A DNA stretch of 6,850 nt from assembly GCA_012799795.1 (NCBI GenBank), contig JAAZKO010000036.1, positions 1-6,850 of the forward strand, in the 5' to 3' direction. Below the pieces are notes generated by a model, which saw only the letters and a program-made list of their open reading frames with translations, did no database searches and was not told where the DNA came from. The stretch comes from Minisyncoccota bacterium (lineage in GTDB: Bacteria > Patescibacteriota > Microgenomatia > UBA1400 > PJMF01). Below are positions 1-5,646 of this stretch, piece by piece (position 1 is the first letter of the stretch; the number at the start of each line of letters is the position of its first letter). Both the position numbers and the translations under genes were made by a program.

Positions 1-604
1 GAAGTTTATTTTCAACATCGTCAATTTCTGCTTGAATTTCTTCCAAGGTTTCTAAAATTAAAACAATTCGGTCTTGGGTGGTGCCAGCCTCAAAACTACC
101 TTCTCCTTTAAAACCCAAGATATCACTATATGGGAGGAGAACATTAACTACTTGTTCTGCTAAAGCAACCCCTTTGTGAGCCATGATAAAAACAATTTCT
201 CCATCGCTATAATAACGACGAGCAATTGGCAGATATTGGTAAACTTTTAAGGCGTGATATTCACTATTTAAAGCAGTCAAATTTTCTTTAACAGCCTGAA
301 TTTTGTCTGGTAGAGCTGGTAAATTTTGGGTTTTAGCTAAATCCAAACTTTCCATAGCCAAAACTTTAGTGGAATTAGCAAGATTAGTCATCCGGCGCAA
401 ACGGAAATAGCTGTAACTGAGAAGAACAGTAAATAAAAGCGCAAAAATAAAGATAATAATTAATAAAATCTTTTGCCAGCTTTTTAAATGCCAGTTTTTT
501 AAACGACAGCTTTCAAAATGCCAGCGTTTTTTTCTTTTCTCGGGGTCGGCTAATTGAGTTTGCTTCTCATCAAACAATTGTTCAACACTAGTAAAATCTT
601 GCAT
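1..604 (-). CDS. Membrane-anchored protein resembling DUF4012 (N-terminal part; 3' end outside window)
   Basis: The frame is open from the ATG at 604 to the window edge, giving 201 residues with no stop; the rest lies beyond position 1. An in-frame TAA two codons upstream fixes the start. Residues 1-44 are a polar, basic cytoplasmic head containing a five-residue repeat (KKRWH, FESCR, LKNWH, LKSWQ, 26-45). One strong transmembrane helix follows (about 46-65, IFIFALLFTV in its core) with FRLRR after it. The region beyond is mostly helical and probably coiled, with VYQYLPIARRYYSDG (121-135), ILGFKGEGSFEAGTTQDRIV (162-181) and a charged helix LETLEEIQAEIDDVENKL (184-201). The last two segments and the layout resemble the N-terminal half of DUF4012 proteins, which are common in Patescibacteria and of unknown function. 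That family call is from memory of the pattern. Its place after the sugar transferase suggests a role in envelope glycan work, by inference only. Confidence 0.72.
   Translation of the reverse strand, partial: MQDFTSVEQLFDEKQTQLADPEKRKKRWHFESCRLKNWHLKSWQKILLIIIFIFALLFTVLLSYSYFRLRRMTNLANSTKVLAMESLDLAKTQNLPALPDKIQAVKENLTALNSEYHALKVYQYLPIARRYYSDGEIVFIMAHKGVALAEQVVNVLLPYSDILGFKGEGSFEAGTTQDRIVLILETLEEIQAEIDDVENKL
474..533 (-). repeat. 15-bp tandem repeat, four degenerate copies
   Basis: On the plus strand the units are 474-488 (tgccagctttttaaa), 489-503 (tgccagttttttaaa, one mismatch), 504-518 (cgacagctttcaaaa, about four mismatches) and 519-533 (tgccagcgttttttt, about four mismatches). The period is a multiple of three, so the frame is kept. 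The units encode the pentapeptides LKSWQ, LKNWH, FESCR and KKRWH immediately before the transmembrane helix of the DUF4012-like protein. Confidence 0.75.
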
Positions 605-611
605 AAATTAC

Positions 612-620
612 AGTATAGCA
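612..620 (-). promoter_or_regulatory. Extended -10 promoter element for a leaderless transcript
   Basis: The minus strand reads TGCTATACT, matching the extended -10 consensus TGnTATAAT at eight of the nine positions counting n. Only seven bases separate it from the ATG at 604, so a start site at the normal distance would fall at or next to the ATG, giving a leaderless mRNA. No Shine-Dalgarno sequence precedes that ATG. No convincing -35 box is present (best candidate TGCTTT), which an extended -10 can tolerate. In AT-rich DNA such a match can arise by chance. Confidence 0.4.
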
Positions 621-622
621 AA

Positions 623-1249
623 TTACCACTTAGAAAGCATCGCTTTTGGAGTTTTAAGCAAGATGGCCAGATCTTGACGAATAGATCGATTTTTCGCGTA
701 ATTTGAATCGATTGACGCTCTTTGTTTAAAAGGAATTTCATTACGGCCACTAGTCTGCCAGGGTCCAGTAATACCCGGTTTAACTGAAAGAATATCTTTA
801 ACGTATTTTTTCGTTTCTGGATATTTTTCAGTTTGCTCTTTTAATTCTTTCTTTACATAAGCTCGAGGGCCAACAATGCTCATCTCTCCTCGAAAAACAT
901 TGAGTAACTGAGGAAATTCATCAATGGTAAAAGCCCGTAAAAAACGACCTAAACGAGTAATGCGTGGGTCATCCTTAGCGGCAATTTTCCAATCATTGCT
1001 TTTAAACTTATCTAATAACTCATGATTTTTACGATGTAAAATTTCATCAGCATTTTGCACCATGCTACGAAATTTAAACAAATCAAATTCTTTGCCACCT
1101 TTACCAACACGACGGTGTGAGAAAAAAATAGGTCGTCCAGAATCAATAATAATCAAAATGGGGACGATGATCCAGAAAGGAGAAAAAAGAATTAATAAAA
1201 AGCTAGCTACTGTCAAATCTAGTACACGTTTTTTAGATTCATAAGTCAT
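623..1249 (-). CDS. Monotopic polyprenyl-phosphate sugar-1-phosphate transferase (Bac_transf family)
   Basis: The initiating phosphoglycosyltransferase: it transfers a sugar-1-phosphate from a nucleotide sugar to undecaprenyl phosphate. At 208 residues it is the minimal catalytic core, like PglC, without the extra transmembrane region of WbaP/WcaJ. The N-terminus has KKRVLDL (6-12) and a hydrophobic re-entrant helix, residues 12-35, broken by Ser23-Pro24, as described for PglC. Next come PIFFSHRRVGKGGKEFDLFK (40-59), DDPRITRLGRFLR (93-105), the catalytic Asp110-Glu111 pair in TIDEFPQLLNVFRGEMS (108-124), VGPR (126-129) and VKPGITGPWQTSGR (156-169). All key residues are present. An in-frame TAA two codons before the ATG fixes the start. 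The gene begins 30 AT-rich bases after the guanylyltransferase stop, with no clear Shine-Dalgarno sequence. Its sugar (for example galactose, glucose or a diNAc sugar) cannot be told from sequence. Confidence 0.95.
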   Translation of the reverse strand: MTYESKKRVLDLTVASFLLILFSPFWIIVPILIIIDSGRPIFFSHRRVGKGGKEFDLFKFRSMVQNADEILHRKNHELLDKFKSNDWKIAAKDDPRITRLGRFLRAFTIDEFPQLLNVFRGEMSIVGPRAYVKKELKEQTEKYPETKKYVKDILSVKPGITGPWQTSGRNEIPFKQRASIDSNYAKNRSIRQDLAILLKTPKAMLSKW

Positions 1250-1279
1250 AATTTATTTCTAAGTAATTATTTTAATATT

Positions 1280-2383
1280 TTAGAGATACTCTTTTCTATC
1301 CTCTTCTTTAAGCTGATTAACTAACTTTTTAACATCTTGAGCATTATCTTTGGGACAAATTAATAAAACTTCTTTAGTATCAACAACAACCAAATTTTTA
1401 ACACCATAAAGAGCTATTAAACGATGGTTGCCATGAATTAAATTGCCGTAGGCTTTTTGAGTAAGAATTTGCACATCTTGATCTTCTCCAAGCACCACAT
1501 TCCCCTCATTATTTTTTTTGCCTAGTTGATAAACCACTTTCCAATCGCCGACATCGTTCCAGCCAAAATCTCCGGGAATTAATACTAAATTATTCGCTTT
1601 TTCGCTGATAGCATAATCAATTGAAGTGGCTTCTGCATTTTGGTAAATTTCTTTGATAGCTTGATGAAACTGAGCAACGCTTAGTTTCTCCAGGTGCTTA
1701 GTTAACTTGTGCATCTGGGACATATGTTTACTAAAACTTTTTTGAATGGCTTTAGCAGACCAAACGTACATATTGGCATTCCAAAAATAACGCCCTGTGG
1801 AAATAAAGGCCGCCGCTGTGGCTAATTTGGGTTTTTCCGTAAAGCTATCAACTTTGAATAAGCTTAGATCTCGATCCAGTTTTTTAATTTCTTTACCCGC
1901 TTTGATATAGCCAAAAGCACTTGTGGGATAAGTGGGGGTAATGCCAACGGTAACTAAATACAGATGTTTTTCAGCTGTCATGACTGCTTTATTCATCACT
2001 CGATCAAATTCTTTTAAATTGCTTACGATATGATCTGAAGCGGCATTAATAATGACAGCATTTTTATCTTTGCTTTTGGCATAGAGAGCGCCGACTAACA
2101 TTGCGAGAGCTGTATCTTTTTTGCTTGGTTCAGCAATAATATTTTCTTTAATGACTTTAGGCAATTGTTTATTCACTTCTTTAACATATTTTTGATTAGT
2201 GACGACAATGATGTTTGACCAGTCTACTAAGCGATTAATGCGCTCGGCAGCAATTTGCATCATGCTTTTTTCACCAGTTAATTTAAGGAATTGCTTGGGA
2301 TAATTGTCCCTAGATTTTGGCCAGAGTCTAGTGCCGCCACCACCAGCTAATAAAACGGCGTAAAGGTGTTTATTGTTGTTCAT
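1280..2383 (-). CDS. manC: Mannose-1-phosphate guanylyltransferase
   Basis: Makes GDP-mannose from mannose-1-phosphate and GTP in the cytoplasm, supplying donor for the glycosyltransferases. The nucleotidyltransferase signature is AVLLAGGGGTRLWPKSR (9-25) followed by PKQF (29-32). Also present are EPSKKDTALAM (85-95), the acidic metal-site segment AASDHIV (114-120), FGYI (157-160), FTEKP (181-185), SIDYAISEKA (254-263) and GWNDVGDW (274-281), all characteristic of GDP-mannose pyrophosphorylases. At 367 residues it is the monofunctional form, lacking the C-terminal phosphomannose isomerase cupin domain. The ATG at 2383-2381 is preferred over an adjacent in-frame TTG three bases upstream; a weak GAAAG lies about ten bases before it. 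In the motif usually read W-N-x-G-M/I the glycine is Asn here (WNANMYVW, 201-208), a mild oddity. The start overlaps the GT4 tail by 14 bases and the stop is TAA. The family is secure; use of another hexose-1-phosphate cannot be excluded. Confidence 0.93.
   Translation of the reverse strand: MNNNKHLYAVLLAGGGGTRLWPKSRDNYPKQFLKLTGEKSMMQIAAERINRLVDWSNIIVVTNQKYVKEVNKQLPKVIKENIIAEPSKKDTALAMLVGALYAKSKDKNAVIINAASDHIVSNLKEFDRVMNKAVMTAEKHLYLVTVGITPTYPTSAFGYIKAGKEIKKLDRDLSLFKVDSFTEKPKLATAAAFISTGRYFWNANMYVWSAKAIQKSFSKHMSQMHKLTKHLEKLSVAQFHQAIKEIYQNAEATSIDYAISEKANNLVLIPGDFGWNDVGDWKVVYQLGKKNNEGNVVLGEDQDVQILTQKAYGNLIHGNHRLIALYGVKNLVVVDTKEVLLICPKDNAQDVKKLVNQLKEEDRKEYL
2370..2383 (-). other. 14-base overlap between GT4 tail and guanylyltransferase start
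   Basis: The last codons of the GT4 frame (Asp-Glu-Gln-Gln-TAA) overlap the first codons of the next gene (Met-Asn-Asn-Asn) in a different frame. Such an overlap normally couples translation of the two genes. It is direct evidence that the GT4 frame was originally read through to 2370 as one gene. Confidence 0.7.
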
Positions 2384-2558
2384 CAAATTTCTTTCTATAG
2401 GCGGTTTCTAATTGTCGATTAAATCTTCTTAAAAAATGACTAGTATCGTATTTTATAGCGTTTTTGGTCAAAATTTCCAGGTCAAAATCTGTCGCTTCTA
2501 AAATTTGCATTTTTTGACAAAGTTCTGCAACGTATTGTTCGCTTTGCTCTTCACGCAT
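2370..2558 (-). CDS. C-terminal fragment of the interrupted GT4
   Basis: A 62-residue reading frame that is the natural continuation of the upstream GT4: same frame, separated only by the TAA at 2568-2570 and three codons (Pro-Glu-Ile). Its content fits the closing helices of GT4 enzymes. A helix around VAELCQKMQILEATDFD is followed by LTKNAIKYDTSHFLRRFNRQ and an amphipathic end rich in Lys, Arg and Gln. This matches the usual family pattern, in which a residue count, a Phe-Asp, an Asn-Ala and a final helix complete the protein. An ATG nine bases after the TAA could restart translation of this piece. It has no domain of its own and is unlikely to be an independent gene. It ends in TAA at 2370-2372, overlapping the start of the guanylyltransferase gene by 14 bases. 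Whether it is translated cannot be told from sequence. Confidence 0.65.
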   Translation of the reverse strand: MREEQSEQYVAELCQKMQILEATDFDLEILTKNAIKYDTSHFLRRFNRQLETAYRKKFDEQQ

Positions 2559-2567
2559 AATCTCGGG

Positions 2568-2570
2568 TTA
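2568..2570 (-). other. Premature in-frame TAA in the third GT4 gene
   Basis: The plus-strand tta at this position reads TAA in the GT4 frame (Leu-Asn-TAA-Pro-Glu-Ile-Met). The codons on both sides belong to one protein family, so this is a nonsense codon rather than a frameshift. A CAA-to-TAA transition is the simplest origin. All other complete genes in the window also use TAA as their true stop, so general reassignment of TAA is unlikely. Confidence 0.8.
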
Positions 2571-3590
2571 ATTCAAGTGGAGAGCGTGTTCACCATCAAC
2601 TAGTAGCTCACTAGCACCAGAATGTTGGTGAATGATCACTGGTAAAGCATGGAGATTGGCTTCAAGTGCCACAATCCCAAAATCGTCGATGCCCGGCATC
2701 AGTAAAGCTTGAGCATGAGCATAAAGTTGACTAAGCTGAGCGTTACTTACTCGTTTTTGAAAAATAATTTGTTTAAAATTAGCTGTTTTTTTATTTTTTT
2801 CTAATAAAAGTTGCTGACTGAGCTTTTTAAGCTGTTTGTAATCGGGACCATCACCAACAATAATCAATTGTCGGTCAAGTTTAATGCAAGCTTTGATTGC
2901 TAAATCAATGTTTTTATAAGGGACTAAGCGGCTAACTACTAGGTAGTAGGAAGGCTGTTCTTTATTTTTAACAGGATTTTTGGCCATGAGAGATTGAAAG
3001 GTTTTAACATCAACCGGCGGATAAATGACTGGCTGATTGTCTAAATGATAATATTTATGAATCCTTCTGGCCACACTTTGCGAAATTGGCACAATTAGAT
3101 CTGGTCGATGGATCGCCAAATGATCCCACTTTTTTAAATAATTGAGGGCCTTTTTGGCTAATGGCTTAATGATTGGCCAGCGCAGTAAATTACTTTTTTG
3201 CAAATAATTTTCTTGGTAATGATAGAGATAACGAGGAGGAGTAAGTAAATATGAAAAATGTAATTGATCACTGCGGGTAATGACCCCTTTAGCTTCGGCA
3301 CTAGAAACAGAAATAATAATTTGATATTCTCTCAAATCTAAGCTTTCAAAAGCTAAAGGCATGAAAACAGCAAAAAGACGATGCCAACGTTTAGCACAGG
3401 GAATCTTTTGTAGAAAGCTAGTTTTAACAGTAAAAACCTCGGCCCACTGGGCTTTTCGGGAATGATAAACAGAAGTAAATAGATCTGCTTGGGGATAAAG
3501 TTGATGTAAAGCCAGCAGTACTTTTTCTGCACCACCAAAGCTGGTGTTGACTCGGTCATAAACAATGGCGATTTTTTGACTGTTTAACAT
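2568..3590 (-). CDS. Glycosyltransferase family 4, WbaZ-like, C-terminally truncated by an in-frame TAA
   Basis: The first 340 residues of a GT4 enzyme resembling WbaZ-type mannosyltransferases. Visible landmarks are KIAIVYDRVNTSFGGAEKVL (6-25), LLTPPRYLYHY (115-125), IVPISQSVARRI (166-177), VSRLVPYKNIDLAI (219-232, K226) and LLMPGIDDFGIVALEA (296-311). In the last of these the first acidic residue of E-x7-E is Asp302, with Glu310 intact. Translation ends HALHLN-TAA, well before the C-terminal helices that close a GT-B fold. The frame stays open after the stop (next codons CCC GAG ATT ATG) and encodes the missing 65 residues down to 2370. Restored, the protein would be about 406 residues, normal for the family. 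TAA can arise from CAA (Gln) by one C-to-T change. The product may be inactive, work as two chains, or reflect a sequencing error. The start lies two bases after the previous TAA with no Shine-Dalgarno sequence. Confidence 0.85.
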   Translation of the reverse strand: MLNSQKIAIVYDRVNTSFGGAEKVLLALHQLYPQADLFTSVYHSRKAQWAEVFTVKTSFLQKIPCAKRWHRLFAVFMPLAFESLDLREYQIIISVSSAEAKGVITRSDQLHFSYLLTPPRYLYHYQENYLQKSNLLRWPIIKPLAKKALNYLKKWDHLAIHRPDLIVPISQSVARRIHKYYHLDNQPVIYPPVDVKTFQSLMAKNPVKNKEQPSYYLVVSRLVPYKNIDLAIKACIKLDRQLIIVGDGPDYKQLKKLSQQLLLEKNKKTANFKQIIFQKRVSNAQLSQLYAHAQALLMPGIDDFGIVALEANLHALPVIIHQHSGASELLVDGEHALHLN

Positions 3591-3592
3591 AA

Positions 3593-4762
3593 TTATTTAG
3601 ATTGAAGGATGGTTAAGTATACTCGACAAGTTAAATTAGCCATATCCTGCCAGCGATATTTTTTGGCAAAATCTAAATTATTTTTAATAATTGGCTCACG
3701 CTTGCTAAACTCAAGTTTTTCTAAAGCGGCTAAAAAGCTGTTGCTGTCTTTAGGATTAAAGTAAAAAGCATGATCTTGATAAATTTCGTGAAAAATAGGA
3801 ATGTCACTGGCTAAAACAGCAGTGCCACTGGCCATTGCCTCGATACCAGTTAAACCAAAACCTTCAGATAAAGAAGGTTGCACCAAAGCTATCGATTCTT
3901 GATAGAGTTTAATTAATTTATCGTCAGGCACATAAGCTAAAAATTTAACCTGGCGCTTAACTTTATAACGAGCAACTAATTTGCGCACTTGAGTTTGAAA
4001 AACATTACGTGAGCCAACAACTAATAATTGATATTTGGGTAGTTTTTTTAGAGCTTTAATTATTAAAATGATGTTTTTATGTGGATAAAGAGAACCAGTG
4101 TAGACTAATTGTTTTTTAATTCTTTTTTTGCCAAGGCTTTTTGCTGAGACTAAATTTAAATTTTTTTGATAAGCTTCGGCAATACCCTCTTTTGTTACCA
4201 CAATTTTATCTTGAGCGTGGCGATAGTATTTAACAACAGTTTCTTTGATGGTTTGAGCTGGAACTAAAATAAATTTAGCTTGTTTGATGGCTTGTTTAAC
4301 GACCATTAAATAGGCCAAATATTTAGCATAATAAGCGATTGGTTTGAGAGTGGTGACCTTCATACCCTTTTGTTGATGCCAGAGCAAATCGTGAATAGTG
4401 ATGACTAAATTTTGTCGATAAAAAATGGGAATATTAAAATGTGGAACGTGTAAGAGATCGAGTTTGGCTTGGCGATAGATTTTGGGTAAACAAAATTGCT
4501 CCTTCAAACTGTAGTGGCGAATATTAATTAACTGAATGCTTAGGTGATATTTTTCGGTTTTTTGATAATAATCTTGGCCCAAGACGGCTTTAGCTTGATT
4601 AAGATTTCTGAAAAATAAAACTAAGTGAAAGAGATTTTTTTCTTGATTAATTTTGATTGTTTCTCTAAGTAAATTTTCACAATAACGGCCAATACCGGCA
4701 TGCTCGCTACCAGATAAGCGGCAATCAATACCCAAACGATATCTTTTTGTGTTTGTTGTCAT
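3593..4762 (-). CDS. Glycosyltransferase family 4, WbaX/mannosyltransferase-like
   Basis: A 389-residue GT-B glycosyltransferase with all the usual GT4 landmarks. The N-terminal domain begins RLGIDCRLSGSEHAGIGRY (9-27), a signature common in O-antigen mannosyltransferase-type GT4 enzymes, and carries VITIHDLLWH (120-129). The donor domain has YTGSLYPHKNI (221-231, with the phosphate-contacting K229) and a complete E-x7-E motif in PSLSEGFGLTGIEAMASG (296-313, E300 and E308). It looks intact and probably active. Given the GDP-mannose synthase encoded downstream, a mannosyl donor is plausible but unproven. The gene sits two bases after the TAA of the GT2 gene and two bases before the next GT4, in the arrangement TAA-tt-ATG at both ends. 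A purine-rich GAGAG lies about 16-20 bases before the ATG, too far for a normal ribosome site. The stop is TAA. Confidence 0.93.
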   Translation of the reverse strand: MTTNTKRYRLGIDCRLSGSEHAGIGRYCENLLRETIKINQEKNLFHLVLFFRNLNQAKAVLGQDYYQKTEKYHLSIQLINIRHYSLKEQFCLPKIYRQAKLDLLHVPHFNIPIFYRQNLVITIHDLLWHQQKGMKVTTLKPIAYYAKYLAYLMVVKQAIKQAKFILVPAQTIKETVVKYYRHAQDKIVVTKEGIAEAYQKNLNLVSAKSLGKKRIKKQLVYTGSLYPHKNIILIIKALKKLPKYQLLVVGSRNVFQTQVRKLVARYKVKRQVKFLAYVPDDKLIKLYQESIALVQPSLSEGFGLTGIEAMASGTAVLASDIPIFHEIYQDHAFYFNPKDSNSFLAALEKLEFSKREPIIKNNLDFAKKYRWQDMANLTCRVYLTILQSK

Positions 4763-4764
4763 AA

Positions 4765-5643
4765 TTAGCGACCATCTCTCTTAACAAAAATATAGGAACG
4801 AAGCAAGCGTCGTAAAAAATTAGGGTACTTGGGACCATAATATTTATCATAATAAGTGAGCATGGCGTCATAAAAAAAACTATGAGTTTTTTTAGCAGTT
4901 TTTCTATTAACACTTTTAATGCCAGACTTATATTTATGATGAATAATAGTGACTTGAGGATGAAAGACAACTTGATAGTTAGCATCACGAAAACGCCGGC
5001 ACCAGTCCAAATCTTCACCATACATAAAGAAATTTTCATCTAAAAATCCCACTTTTTTAATGGCACTTTGCTTGACCATCATCGCTGCTCCTGAAATAGC
5101 ATCCACCTGATGAATAGTGCCCAGATCTAAATGGCTTAGATGATATTGACCAAAAAATTTACTTTGAGGAAAAAGCTTTTCCAAACCAATAAAATAGGAA
5201 AAAGCAGCCCAAGGATGTGGTTCTCCTCGATGACTGGCTGGGTCTAATTGGCCATTACTTAATTCTAAACGAGGACCAACAACTGCTACTTTACGGTTTT
5301 TATCTAAATAGTTAATTAAAATATCTAAATTACTCTTTTTTTCTAAAAATTCAGTATCGCTATTTAACAACATTACGTAGCGAGCTTGAGTTTGACGGAG
5401 AGCAACATTGTTACCAAAAGCAAAACCACCATTACGGCCAGACTCTAAAACCTTAACCCAGTGAAAGTTTTTTTCCAAAAATTTAACGCTGTCATCTTGA
5501 CTATCGTTGTCAACCACAATCACTTCCACTTTGTATTTAGTCTGTTTGATGTAATGTTTATCAATAGTGGGTAATAATTTTTTTAACCAGAACAAACCAT
5601 TGTAGTTGAGAATAATAATACTTAAATCAAGCTCTTTTGCCAT
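4765..5643 (-). CDS. Glycosyltransferase family 2 (GT-A fold), WbbL/rhamnosyltransferase-like
   Basis: An inverting GT-A glycosyltransferase of 292 residues, resembling the WbbL-type GT2 enzymes of O-antigen and cell-wall glycan synthesis. The nucleotide-binding N-terminus is LSIIILNYNG (7-16), followed by VIVVDNDSQDDS (41-52) and NGGFAFGNN (71-79). The DxD-type metal site is LLNSDTEF (92-99, N94-S95-D96). The catalytic-base region is FMYGEDLDWCRR (206-217, E210-D211). These are the typical spacings for this subfamily, and no predicted membrane helix is evident, so it probably acts at the cytoplasmic membrane face on a polyprenyl-linked acceptor. The ATG follows the previous gene's TAA after three bases (gtt), with no recognisable Shine-Dalgarno sequence, which suggests translational coupling. 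The stop is TAA. Rhamnose as donor is only a family-level guess and other sugars are possible. Confidence 0.93.
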   Translation of the reverse strand: MAKELDLSIIILNYNGLFWLKKLLPTIDKHYIKQTKYKVEVIVVDNDSQDDSVKFLEKNFHWVKVLESGRNGGFAFGNNVALRQTQARYVMLLNSDTEFLEKKSNLDILINYLDKNRKVAVVGPRLELSNGQLDPASHRGEPHPWAAFSYFIGLEKLFPQSKFFGQYHLSHLDLGTIHQVDAISGAAMMVKQSAIKKVGFLDENFFMYGEDLDWCRRFRDANYQVVFHPQVTIIHHKYKSGIKSVNRKTAKKTHSFFYDAMLTYYDKYYGPKYPNFLRRLLRSYIFVKRDGR

Positions 5644-5646
5644 AAC

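Noticed and set aside
605..622. Terminator between the sugar transferase and the DUF4012-like gene
   Set aside because: The 18-base spacer has no inverted repeat or T tract able to form an intrinsic terminator.
1062..1244. Plus-strand open frame of 60 codons opposite the sugar transferase
   Set aside because: It lies wholly inside a well-supported gene on the other strand and has no recognisable domain.
1250..1279. AT-rich spacer with TAAAAT boxes as a promoter for the sugar transferase
   Set aside because: TAAAAT-like words are expected by chance in such AT-rich DNA and no -35 or extended -10 supports them.
1512..1519. Run of eight T (A8 on the coding strand) in the guanylyltransferase as a phase-variation switch
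   Set aside because: The frame is intact and runs of this length are common in AT-rich genomes; nothing else points to slippage.
2568..2570. Reassignment of TAA to an amino acid in this organism
   Set aside because: Every other complete gene in the window ends in TAA at the expected family length, so only this codon would be affected.
4725..5039. 104-codon minus-strand frame over the GT2 end
   Set aside because: Out of frame with the GT2, whose catalytic motif it covers; no family resemblance and it crosses a gene junction.
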